NCBI RefSeq assembly: GCF_030758975.1
Contig: NZ_CP132359.1
Location: 2,186,811-2,250,810, forward strand
DNA: 64,000 nt
Origin: Bosea beijingensis
GTDB lineage: Bacteria > Pseudomonadota > Alphaproteobacteria > Rhizobiales > Beijerinckiaceae
Direction of reading: 5' to 3'
The notes under the pieces are model-generated. The model ran no database searches and was not told where the DNA came from. It was given only the letters and a program-made list of their open reading frames with translations. Every line of letters starts with the position of its first letter. Position 1 is the first letter of the stretch. Made by a program: the position numbers and the translations under genes. Positions 54,914 through 62,939 of this stretch are shown piece after piece.

Positions 54914-57133
54914 TTAGTCGCGCTTGCCGCCGCGCGGGCCGCCGCCCGGGCGCGGACCACGTCCGCCCGGGCGCCTGCCACCCGGCTTGCCACCGAAGGG
55001 ACGGCCGCCGCCGGCCGGCCTTTCCGAAGAGCGGGAACCGAAGCCCTTGCCGCCCGGCTTGTCGCCGAAGCTGCGGCCGCGGGGCCGATCGTCGCCTGAG
55101 CGCTCCGAAGAGCGGCTCCCGAAGCTCTTGGCCCCGAAATCCCTGCCGCCTGGCTTGTCGCCGAAGCTGCGACCGCGCGGCCGGTCCTCGGCCGAGCGTT
55201 CACGGAAGGCGCGGGCAGGGCGCTCGGCGCCATCGCGTGGCGCGCGCTCGGGACGCTCGCCGCGTGGCGCGCGATCCTCCCAGGGGCGGTCGCCGCCGCG
55301 GTCACGCTCGCCGGCATCGCTGCGCGGGCGCCGCGCCGGCCGCTCGTCGCCACTGGTGCGCGAGAGGGGACGTGACGTGCGCATCTCGTCGTTACCACGG
55401 TCCTGGGCACCGCGCTGCTGGCGCGGCATGCGGTCGGGCCTGCGCTTGCTCTCGCGGGCGGGAGCGTCGCGCTCCTCCGCTACGGGCGCGCTGACGCGCT
55501 CGACCAGCACGCGCCGGCCCTTGGGATCGGCGATCGGCGTGTCGCGACGACGTTTCACGTCGCCCGAGGCCTCTCGCTCCTGCCGCTCCAGCTTCGGATC
55601 GGCGCCGCGGCGCGGCGGCGCCTTGCGGGCGCGCTGCGGCTCGGTCTCGGCATCGCGCCAGGTGGTGCGGGTCCAGGGCTTGTCGCCGCGCAATTCGCGC
55701 ACGGCGTCGCGGCGCGTCTCGTGTTCATCCTCGTCGGGTTCGCGACGGCGGCGCGGGCGGTCGTCGCCGGCCGGCGCTGGGCGCGGCGCGGCAGGCAGGG
55801 CATCGCGGCGCGGCGATTCGAAATCGGCGCCGGCCTTGGCTGCGAGTTCGGTGCCGAGCTGGTCCTGCAGCACGCGCGAGCGGATCTCGTCGACCTCGCC
55901 CTCTTCGAGATCGCCGAGCTGGAACGGCCCGAAGGAGATGCGGATCAGCCGGTTCACCGTCAGCCCGAGATGCTCGAGCACGGTCTTGACCTCGCGGTTC
56001 TTGCCCTCGCGCAGGTCGACTGTCAGCCAGGTGTTGAAGCCCTGCTGGCGCTCGAAGCGGGCGGTCACCGGGCCATACTGGATGCCGTCGATGGTGACGC
56101 CGTCCCTCACCGTGTCGAGCATGTCCTGCGTCACCTCGCCGAAGGCGCGCACGCGGTAGCGCCGGAGCCAGCCGGTCTCCGGCAGCTCCAGCACGCGCGC
56201 CAGCCCGCCATCGTTGGTCAGCAGCAGCAGGCCTTCGGTGTTGATGTCGAGCCGGCCGATCGTCAGCACGCGCGGCAGGTCTTCCGGCAGCACGTCGAAG
56301 ACGGTCGGGCGGCCTTCCGGGTCGAAATTGGTCGTCACCACGCCGCGGGGCTTGTGGTAGAGCCAGAGCCGCGTGCGCTCGCGGGCCGGCAAGGGCTCGC
56401 CGTCGATCAGCACGATATCGGTCGGCTTCACGTCGAGGGCCGGGCTGTCCAGCACAGTGCCGTTCACGCTCACGCGGCCTTCTGCGATCATCGCCTCGCT
56501 GTCGCGGCGCGAGGCGACGCCGGCCCGCGCCATCACCTTGGCGATCCGCTCCGGCTCCTCCGCCGTGATCAGCTTGCGCTCGGGCTGAGCCTCGCGCGGA
56601 CGGCGCGGGCGGTCATCCTGACCCTCGAAGCGCGGCGCGCGCGGACGCGAAAAACGCTTCTCGCCATCGCGGCCCTCGCCGCGCGGCGGCCGGTCGCCCT
56701 GCGGCCGGTCGCGGCCGGCGAAGGGACGGTCGCCTGTGCGGCGCGGACGCTCCTCGCCGGAGCGCTCGCGGAAGCCACGGCCTTCGCCTTCGGCCCTGGC
56801 GCGAACCGGCCGGTCGCCATCGAAGCGGCGCGGGCGCGGAGCCTCACCCTCGGCGCCAGTGGGGCGATCGAAGCGGCGGGTCGGGCGTTCGTCACCGGCC
56901 GAGTGGCCGCGGAACGGCTTGCGCTCGCCGTCCCGGGCAGGGCGATCATCGCCGCCCGAACGGCTGCGGAACGGCTTGCGCTCGCCATCGCGCGCAGGTC
57001 CACGGCCTTCGCCGCCTGAACGGCTGCCGAACGGCTTGCCACCGAAGCCTTTGCCGCCGGAGCCGGGTCCACGGCCGCCGGCGCCGCCGCCCTTGCGTGG
57101 GCCGCGGCCTCTGTTGTTGTCGTCGTCTTTCAT
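54914..57133 (-). CDS. rluB: RluB-type 23S rRNA pseudouridine synthase with very long Arg/Gly-rich tails
   Basis: A 739-residue protein of which only about 240 residues are enzyme. Residues 1-190 are Arg/Gly/Asp repeats (PARDGERKPFR occurs twice). The S4 RNA-binding domain is at 195-235 (ERIAKVMARAGVASRRDSEAMI). The synthase domain follows, with catalytic D296 in GRLDINTEGLLLL and EGKNREVKTVLEHLGL near 377. From about 435 to 739 the tail is basic and low-complexity, with a 96-base (32-codon) tandem repeat around SFGDKPGG (55050 and 55146). Such tails probably bind rRNA or are disordered. CAGGAG precedes the ATG. Confidence 0.9.
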   Translation of the reverse strand: MKDDDNNRGRGPRKGGGAGGRGPGSGGKGFGGKPFGSRSGGEGRGPARDGERKPFRSRSGGDDRPARDGERKPFRGHSAGDERPTRRFDRPTGAEGEAPRPRRFDGDRPVRARAEGEGRGFRERSGEERPRRTGDRPFAGRDRPQGDRPPRGEGRDGEKRFSRPRAPRFEGQDDRPRRPREAQPERKLITAEEPERIAKVMARAGVASRRDSEAMIAEGRVSVNGTVLDSPALDVKPTDIVLIDGEPLPARERTRLWLYHKPRGVVTTNFDPEGRPTVFDVLPEDLPRVLTIGRLDINTEGLLLLTNDGGLARVLELPETGWLRRYRVRAFGEVTQDMLDTVRDGVTIDGIQYGPVTARFERQQGFNTWLTVDLREGKNREVKTVLEHLGLTVNRLIRISFGPFQLGDLEEGEVDEIRSRVLQDQLGTELAAKAGADFESPRRDALPAAPRPAPAGDDRPRRRREPDEDEHETRRDAVRELRGDKPWTRTTWRDAETEPQRARKAPPRRGADPKLERQEREASGDVKRRRDTPIADPKGRRVLVERVSAPVAEERDAPARESKRRPDRMPRQQRGAQDRGNDEMRTSRPLSRTSGDERPARRPRSDAGERDRGGDRPWEDRAPRGERPERAPRDGAERPARAFRERSAEDRPRGRSFGDKPGGRDFGAKSFGSRSSERSGDDRPRGRSFGDKPGGKGFGSRSSERPAGGGRPFGGKPGGRRPGGRGPRPGGGPRGGKRD

Positions 57134-57256
57134 GGTTGCTCCTGAGCCGGCCGAGCACAACCGCTTTGCGGGAAAGGCCTGGCTCGCTTATTCGCTATAA
57201 CCGGCGCTTGTAGCAGAGGCTTTCCCTTGCTGCGAGCGCCAAAGCTGGGGTTTTCG

Positions 57257-57721
57257 ATGTCGCCGCCGCAACACTCATCCACGATCGACGCCATGGCGCT
57301 CGCCTTCGACGAGGCGAAGGCGGCTGCCCTGCGTGGCGAGGTGCCGGTTGGCGCGGTGATCATGCGCGACGGCGTGGTCCTCGGCCGTGCCGGCAACCGC
57401 ACGCTGGAGCTGAACGACCCGACCGCCCATGCCGAGATGCTTGCGCTGCGGTTGGCCTGCGAAGCGATCGGCAGCGAGCGGCTGGTCGGCTGCGATCTCT
57501 ATGTCACGCTCGAACCCTGCCCGATGTGCGCGGCGGCGATATCGTTTTCCCGGATCAGGCGGCTCTATTTCGGCGCGGGCGATCCGAAGGGCGGCGCGGT
57601 CGAGAACGGCGTCAGGCTCTATGAGAGCCCGACCTGCCATCATGCGCCCGAAATCTATGGCGGCCTGCGCGAGACGGAAGCCGCGGCGCTGTTGCGGGAC
57701 TTCTTCCGCGACAGGCGCTGA
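57257..57721 (+). CDS. tadA: tRNA adenosine(34) deaminase
   Basis: A 154-residue zinc deaminase that converts A34 of tRNA-Arg to inosine. Zinc and catalytic residues are HAE (THAEMLAL: DPTAHAEM near 60) and PCPMC (EPCPMCAAAI near 94). Start GGGG-N6-ATG at 57257 is preferred to a TTG ten codons upstream. It diverges from the rluB-type gene. Confidence 0.93.
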   Translation: MSPPQHSSTIDAMALAFDEAKAAALRGEVPVGAVIMRDGVVLGRAGNRTLELNDPTAHAEMLALRLACEAIGSERLVGCDLYVTLEPCPMCAAAISFSRIRRLYFGAGDPKGGAVENGVRLYESPTCHHAPEIYGGLRETEAAALLRDFFRDRR

Positions 57722-57724
57722 CGC

Positions 57725-57976
57725 TCAGGTATCGGACGAGGCGATGCCGAATTTCGCGGAGAGCTGCGCGCGGTCCATGCAGGAGACGTCATAGGTCACC
57801 TGCCGGCCCTTGAATTCCGGGCGTTTGCCGAATTCCCGGGTCATCGTGCTGGCTATGTCGTCGATCCGCGCCTCGCAGGCCTGCACCGTGGTGAAGCCCA
57901 TTTCGCTGATGCGGCTGGTCGCGCAATGCGTCTCGCCGGCGACGCAGGCCATGATGACCATGGTGAAGGCATCCAT
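57725..57976 (-). CDS. Small four-cysteine protein, unknown
   Basis: An 83-residue protein reading MDAFTMVIMACVAGETHC..., with cysteines at residues 11, 18, 34 and 67, possibly forming two disulfides. No clear signal peptide or named domain is recognised. It converges on tadA with a three-base gap. Coding is supported by codon use and by the small spacing, not by family. Confidence 0.55.
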   Translation of the reverse strand: MDAFTMVIMACVAGETHCATSRISEMGFTTVQACEARIDDIASTMTREFGKRPEFKGRQVTYDVSCMDRAQLSAKFGIASSDT

Positions 57977-58078
57977 GCGAGGCGCTCCTGTTGCTGCCGG
58001 TCGAGGCTGCGCCCGTATGGTGAACGCTTGGTTAAGCCCGGCGAGATGATCCTGTTTCCCTAAGCAAGGGCCGGACCA

Positions 58079-58822
58079 TCAGGCAAGGCTGCGCCAGCAG
58101 AGATAGGCGCCGAGCGCCAGCAACCCTGTGAAGAAGCAGATCTTGAAGGTCGCGGGCGAGATGCGGCCGCGGATGAACTGCCCCGCGCTCATGCCGATCA
58201 GCGCCGGGACGAGCGCCAGCAGCGACTGCCAGGCGACGGTGCCGTTGAGCGCTCCGGCGCCGATCAGGCCGAAGGAGAGCGCCAGCGTCGAGACGATGAA
58301 GGAGATGCCGAGCGCCTGCACCAGCTCGTCCTTGTCGAAGCCCAGCGCCTGCAGATAGGGCACGGCCGGGAGAACGAAGACGCCGGTCGCAGCGGTGACG
58401 ACACCGGTCGTGAAGCCGATGACCGGGCCGAGCCAGCCTTCCCAGCGGGGCGGCACGCGCAGCTTTGCAGCCTTCAGGCCGACGAGTGCATAGAGGATGA
58501 GCGCCGCGCCGAGCCAGAGCGTGGCGCTGCCATCCTTCTGCTGCTGCAGCAGGCCGGCGCCGGCCCAGGTGCCGAGGCAGATGGCGGCGAGCATTGGCCA
58601 GAGCCGCTTCAGCGTGGTGCCGAGCTTCGGCCCGGTCGCGATCTGCCAGCCATTGGTGACGAGATTGGGCACGACCAGCAGGGCCGCCGCCTGCGCGGGT
58701 GCCATGACCACGCCGAGGATACCCACCGCGATGGTCGGCAAGCCCAGCCCGATCACGCCCTTGACGAAGCCGGCGAGCACGAAGGTCGCGGTGACGAAGA
58801 GGAGGAGAGTCGTGTTGTCCAT
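58079..58822 (-). CDS. TauE/SafE (TSUP) family membrane protein, second copy
   Basis: A 247-residue inner-membrane protein with about eight helices, N-terminal motif GFVKGVIGLGLPTIAVG and internal GVVTAATGVFVLPAVPYL. Only the typical short TSUP form, without the long insert of the 21.5-kb homologue. Divergent transcription from an ArsR regulator with a shared palindrome suggests that its expression responds to a small ligand. Substrate is unknown (sulfite or organosulfur anions are typical). Confidence 0.87.
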   Translation of the reverse strand: MDNTTLLLFVTATFVLAGFVKGVIGLGLPTIAVGILGVVMAPAQAAALLVVPNLVTNGWQIATGPKLGTTLKRLWPMLAAICLGTWAGAGLLQQQKDGSATLWLGAALILYALVGLKAAKLRVPPRWEGWLGPVIGFTTGVVTAATGVFVLPAVPYLQALGFDKDELVQALGISFIVSTLALSFGLIGAGALNGTVAWQSLLALVPALIGMSAGQFIRGRISPATFKICFFTGLLALGAYLCWRSLA

Positions 58823-58865
58823 GCCCTGCTTGTGGCATCGTTGACGGCGGCTGTCGCGACCTGAT

Positions 58866-58885
58866 GCTACGGCCGCCGCCGTAGC
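58866..58885. promoter_or_regulatory. Palindromic operator candidate between tauE-like and arsR-type genes
   Basis: GCTACGGC (58866-58873) and GCCGTAGC (58878-58885) are perfect inverted repeats separated by four bases, in a 105-base divergent gap. ArsR-type regulators usually bind such a palindrome and repress both directions. Confidence 0.55.
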
Positions 58886-58927
58886 GTTCCTGCTTGCGAT
58901 GCGGCGGCGGCGGAGCATGATGCGATC

Positions 58928-59674
58928 ATGAGCACGCAAGGTCCCTATCTCGCGGAGATCGCCCATCTGATGGGTGATCCGGCCCGCGCCAACATGCTGC
59001 ATGCGCTGATGGACGGCCGCGCGCTGACGGCGAAGGAACTCGCCTGGATCGCCGGCGTCGCGCCGCAGACGGCGAGCGGCCATCTGGCCAAGCTGATGCA
59101 GGGCAACCTGATCGACGTCGCCGTGCAGGGGCGCCATCGCTATTATCGGCTGGCCGGGCCGGAGGTCGCGACGGCGCTGGAAGGCCTGATGGTGCTCGCC
59201 AATCTCGACGGCACCAGCCGGCGCCTGCCGTCCCGCGTTGGGGCGGAACTGAGCCAGGCCCGCACCTGCTACGACCATTTCGCCGGAAGGCTCGGCATCG
59301 GCATCCATGACGCGCTGATGGCCGGCGGTCATCTCGCCGCCAGCGAGGGCGGCTATGCGCTGACGACCTCGGGCAAGGCGATCTTCCGGGCGCTGGGCCT
59401 CGATCCCGACGCTTCTGCCAGGAGCCGCCGCGCCGCCTTGCGGCCCTGCCTCGACTGGAGCGAGCGCCGGCCGCATCTTGCCGGCCATCTCGCGGCCACG
59501 CTCGCATGCCGCTGCTTCGAGATGGATTGGGTTCGCCGCCGCAAGGACAGCCGCGCCGTCATCCTGACCGAGGAAGGGCGAGGGGTCTTGGAGGCTGCAT
59601 TGCCCGGCTTCCGTTGCGATGCGCCGGAGCCGGTCAGCCCTCCGCGTCGAGAGCCCGTTCCAGCGCTCGCTTGA
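58928..59674 (+). CDS. ArsR-type winged-helix regulator with C-terminal domain
   Basis: A 248-residue regulator. The winged helix occupies residues 7-80 (GDPARANMLHALMDGRALTAKELAWIAGVAPQTASGHLAKL; GRHRYYRLAG). A C-terminal domain contains the conserved phrases ARTCYDHFAGRLG and LRPCLDWSERRPHLAGHLA, shared with a large group of ArsR proteins whose ligand is unknown; C-x-C (ACRCFEMDW) also appears. No ArsR-type metal site (ELCVCDL) is present. Its 3-prime end overlaps the opposing patatin gene by 41 bases. Confidence 0.87.
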   Translation: MSTQGPYLAEIAHLMGDPARANMLHALMDGRALTAKELAWIAGVAPQTASGHLAKLMQGNLIDVAVQGRHRYYRLAGPEVATALEGLMVLANLDGTSRRLPSRVGAELSQARTCYDHFAGRLGIGIHDALMAGGHLAASEGGYALTTSGKAIFRALGLDPDASARSRRAALRPCLDWSERRPHLAGHLAATLACRCFEMDWVRRRKDSRAVILTEEGRGVLEAALPGFRCDAPEPVSPPRREPVPALA

Positions 59675-60506
59675 CCTCGTCCTTGATCGGCTCTGCCGCT
59701 GCGAGGATCACCTTCGCCTTGAAGAAATCGAGCCCGCCGATGCGGTCGGCACCCGCCCGGATCAGGATATCCGGCGGCTCCTGCTCGATCAGGCGCTGGA
59801 CCAGCGTGCGCGTCAGGATCTGCGAGGCGCCGACGATCGCTTCCAACGCGCCGGGAATGCGGGCCTCGCCGGGCTCTGTCATGGGTGCGCTGACATCGAC
59901 CGCGACGGTGATGCGGCCGGGCGCCAGCAGCTCGCGATAGGGCAGGGGATCGATCGCGCCGCCATCGATCAGCACGCGCCCGCCGAGCGCAACCGGCCGC
60001 ACCAGCCCGGGAATGGCGAGCGAAGCGGCGACGGCCGGCGTCAGCGGCCCTTCGCTCAGCGTCACTGTGGCATACCGGTGGTAATCCGCCGCGATCGCGG
60101 TGAACGGGATTGCCAATTCCTCGAAGCGGTCGGGCACCGCCTCCGGCCAGAACAGGTCGAGCAGGCGTTCGCCGTCGATCAGCACGGGATTGCCGAGCCC
60201 GCGCACGAGATCGGCGAGCTTGCCGACGCGGCAATCGAGCAGGCGCGCGATCACCCGCGCTCGGTCGCGGAAGGTCGCAAGCACGTGCTCGCGCAAGTCC
60301 CGGCCGGACAGCCCGGCCGCGTAGGCCGCCCCGATGATGGCGCCGATCGAGCAGCCGGCAATGCGGGCGGGCTTGAGGCCGAGCTCGTCAAAGGCCTCCA
60401 GCACGGAAATATGGCTGAGACCTCGCGCCCCGCCAGCCCCGAGCACGAGCGCGATCTCGGGCGCTTTCCTGGTTTGTGCGGACTTGGCGGTACGGGAACC
60501 CGGCAT
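59634..60506 (-). CDS. Patatin-like phospholipase family protein
   Basis: A 290-residue hydrolase with the Ser-Asp dyad: oxyanion loop GAGGARGLSHISVLEAF near 24-40, nucleophile serine in GCSIGAI near 53, and catalytic Asp in VLIDGGAIDPLPYRELL near 180. Members cleave acyl esters of lipids; several act as effectors or in envelope homeostasis. No signal peptide is evident. ATG at 60506 is preferred over a TTG two codons upstream. It overlaps the end of the ArsR-type gene tail to tail. Confidence 0.88.
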   Translation of the reverse strand: MPGSRTAKSAQTRKAPEIALVLGAGGARGLSHISVLEAFDELGLKPARIAGCSIGAIIGAAYAAGLSGRDLREHVLATFRDRARVIARLLDCRVGKLADLVRGLGNPVLIDGERLLDLFWPEAVPDRFEELAIPFTAIAADYHRYATVTLSEGPLTPAVAASLAIPGLVRPVALGGRVLIDGGAIDPLPYRELLAPGRITVAVDVSAPMTEPGEARIPGALEAIVGASQILTRTLVQRLIEQEPPDILIRAGADRIGGLDFFKAKVILAAAEPIKDEVKRALERALDAEG

Positions 60507-60529
60507 GCCCAATGTTCCCGTGGATCGGT

Positions 60530-61444
60530 TCAGGCCGAAGCCTGCGCCAGAAATGGCTTCAGCGCTGCCAGCGTGTCCTGCGGATTCTCCTCGGGGAGGA
60601 AGTGGCCGCTGTCGATCGCCTGTCCCTCAGCCTGCGGGGCGAAAGTCTCGCGCCAGACATCAAGCGGGCTTGCGCCCTTCGCCGGAATTCCTGCTTCGCC
60701 CCAAAGCACGAGCGTCGGGCAGAGGATGCGCTTGTTCGCCGCGAGATCAGCCTTGTCGTGTTCGACATCGGTCGTGGCGCCGGCGCGGTAATCCTCACAG
60801 GCCGCGTGCGTGCGCGAGGGATCGCTGAAGGATTCCGCATAGGATTGCATCGCCAGCGGGTCGAACAGGTCGAGGTTCTTTGCCCGGCTCCAGCTCGCGA
60901 TCGTGCGGTCGAGCCAGCCGGCCGGATCGGCCTTCAGCAGGTTCTCCGGGATCGGCTCGGGCTGGGCCAGGAAGGTCCAGTGATAGACCTGCATGGCGCG
61001 TGCCGCGTTCATGCCCTCCCACATCGAGACGGTCGGCAGGATGTCGAGCAGGACGAGGTGCTCGACGCGGCCGGGATGGTCGAGCGCGAGGCGGTAGGCG
61101 ACGCGCGCGCCGCGATCATGGCCGATCACGCCGAAGCGGATATGGCCGAGCGCCTGCATCACCGCGACAATGTCCTCGCCCATGCCGCGCTTCGTATAGG
61201 TCTCCTCCCCGCCATCACCATGCGGCGCGGCCGACCAGCCATAGCCGCGCAGGTCGGGGCAGACGACGGTGTGCGTCTTGGCCAGTTCCGGCGCCAGTCG
61301 GTGCCATTCGGCATGAGTCTGCGGAAAGCCGTGGATCAGCACGAGAGGCGGGCCTTCGCCGCCGACGCGCGCGAAGATCTTGCCGACCGGCCCGTCGATC
61401 CAATGCGCCTTGAAGCCGGGGAAGAGGGAGTCGATGTTCGCCAT
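60530..61444 (-). CDS. Alpha/beta hydrolase, fluoroacetate/haloacetate dehalogenase-like
   Basis: A 304-residue cytoplasmic hydrolase. The oxyanion HGFPQTHAEWH motif precedes the nucleophile Asp in GHDRGARVAYRLALDHP near 105. Features of the fluoroacetate dehalogenase subfamily are present: LDILPTVSMWE, the His-Trp pair in YHWTFLAQPEPIPENLL and CEDYRAGATTDVEHD, where a Tyr contacts the halide. The closing acid-His is in DSGHFLPEENP. Probable reaction: hydrolytic removal of halide from a small haloacid, or an epoxide hydrolase activity. The start codon is uncertain (61462 is also possible). Confidence 0.82.
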   Translation of the reverse strand: MANIDSLFPGFKAHWIDGPVGKIFARVGGEGPPLVLIHGFPQTHAEWHRLAPELAKTHTVVCPDLRGYGWSAAPHGDGGEETYTKRGMGEDIVAVMQALGHIRFGVIGHDRGARVAYRLALDHPGRVEHLVLLDILPTVSMWEGMNAARAMQVYHWTFLAQPEPIPENLLKADPAGWLDRTIASWSRAKNLDLFDPLAMQSYAESFSDPSRTHAACEDYRAGATTDVEHDKADLAANKRILCPTLVLWGEAGIPAKGASPLDVWRETFAPQAEGQAIDSGHFLPEENPQDTLAALKPFLAQASA

Positions 61445-61466
61445 GGCCGGGAGCATAGGCATCGGC

Positions 61467-61552
61467 CCGAAAAGTGGGAACCGGTTTTCGGCTCAAGTCG
61501 ATGCGAGAGAAATCATGACACCGATCGAATGCTGCATTTCGATTGGTGTCAT
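61467..61552. repeat. Two palindromes between purD and the dehalogenase-like gene
   Basis: CCGAAAA...TTTTCGG (61467-61491) encloses GTGGGAACCGG, a sequence style common between genes in Hyphomicrobiales. A second hairpin pairs ATGACACCGATCGAA (61515-61529) with TTCGATTGGTGTCAT (61538-61552), fourteen of fifteen positions, with loop TGCTGCAT. The second may terminate purD transcription. Confidence 0.65.
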
Positions 61553-61570
61553 GCCCGTCACAACGTCCTG

Positions 61571-62848
61571 TCAGCCTTGCTCGCGCTTCACCGCCTGCCA
61601 GCCGATATCGCGACGGCAGAAGCCGCCCGGCCAGTCGATCTTGTCGACGGCCTCATAGGCCCGCTTCTGCGCCTCGCCGACGCTCTTGCCGAGCGCGACG
61701 ACGTTCAGCACCCGTCCGCCATTGGCGACGAGATCGCCGTTCGAGAGCTTCGTGCCGGCATGGAAGACGAGCACCTCGTCCAGCGCCTCCGCCTTCTCGA
61801 CACCCTGGATGACGCTGCCGGTTTCCGGCTTGGCCGGGTAGCCCTTTGCCGCGAGCACGACGGTCAGCGCCGCCTCGTCGCGCCAGCGCAGGTCGACCCG
61901 GTCGAGCACGCCGTCGCAGGCGGCGAGCAGCGCCGGCACGATGTCGCTTTTCAGGCGCGGCATCAGCACCTCGCATTCGGGATCGCCGAAGCGGGTGTTG
62001 TATTCAATCAGCTTCGGCCCCTGCGCGGTGATCATCAGCCCGGCGAAGAGCACGCCCTGGAACGGCGTGCCGCGCTTCGTCATGCCGGCGAGCGTCGGCC
62101 GGATGATCTCGGCCATGACGCGCTCTGTCAGCGCGGGTGTCATCACCGGGGCCGGCGAATAGGCGCCCATGCCGCCGGTATTTGGGCCGGTATCGCCGTC
62201 GCCGACGCGCTTGTGGTCCTGCGCCGAGGCGAGCGCCAGCGCATGCGTGCCGTCGCAGAGCGCGAAGAAGCTGGCTTCCTCGCCGATCATCCATTCCTCG
62301 ACCACGACCTCGGCACCGGCCGCGCCGAAGCTGCCCGAGAACATCATGTCGATGGCCTCGTTCGCCTCATCCAGCGTCTGCGCCATGATCACGCCCTTGC
62401 CTGCAGCGAGCCCGTCGGCCTTGATCACGATCGGCGCGCCCTGGGCGGCGACATAGGCCTTGGCGGAGGCCGCATCGCCGAAGCGTCCGAAGCCTGCGGT
62501 TGGGATGCCGAATTCGGCGCAGAGCTCCTTGGTGAAACCCTTCGAGCCTTCGAGCTGGGCTGCGGCCTTCGACGGGCCGAAGACCTTGATTCCGGCGGCG
62601 CGGAGATCGTCGGCGATGCCGACGACGAGCGGTCCCTCCGGCCCGACGACGACGAGGCCGATCCCCTGCAGATGGCAGAAGGCGACGACGGCGGCATGAT
62701 CGGCGATATCGATCACGACATTCTCGCCGCAATGGGCGGTGCCTGGATTGCCCGGCGCGATGAACAGCGTGTCGCAGAGCGGCGAAGCCGAAATCGCCCA
62801 GGCGAGCGCATGCTCGCGGCCGCCCGAACCGATCAGAAGAATATTCAT
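61571..62848 (-). CDS. purD: Phosphoribosylamine--glycine ligase
   Basis: A 425-residue ATP-grasp enzyme, the second step of purine synthesis. It opens with [17 protein letters not shown], has [18 protein letters not shown] near 78 and [20 protein letters not shown] near 97, and the catalytic core [17 protein letters not shown] near 287. Length and order are typical. It diverges from xseA with 91 bases between them. Confidence 0.96.
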   Translation of the reverse strand: MNILLIGSGGREHALAWAISASPLCDTLFIAPGNPGTAHCGENVVIDIADHAAVVAFCHLQGIGLVVVGPEGPLVVGIADDLRAAGIKVFGPSKAAAQLEGSKGFTKELCAEFGIPTAGFGRFGDAASAKAYVAAQGAPIVIKADGLAAGKGVIMAQTLDEANEAIDMMFSGSFGAAGAEVVVEEWMIGEEASFFALCDGTHALALASAQDHKRVGDGDTGPNTGGMGAYSPAPVMTPALTERVMAEIIRPTLAGMTKRGTPFQGVLFAGLMITAQGPKLIEYNTRFGDPECEVLMPRLKSDIVPALLAACDGVLDRVDLRWRDEAALTVVLAAKGYPAKPETGSVIQGVEKAEALDEVLVFHAGTKLSNGDLVANGGRVLNVVALGKSVGEAQKRAYEAVDKIDWPGGFCRRDIGWQAVKREQG

Positions 62849-62939
62849 TGCGCTCTCCGCTCCGTCATGGGCGCAATAGCGGCACAGCGCCCGTCGGGCA
62901 ACGCTTCTGCTGTATCGCCCGTCCGGCTATGGTCCGGCC

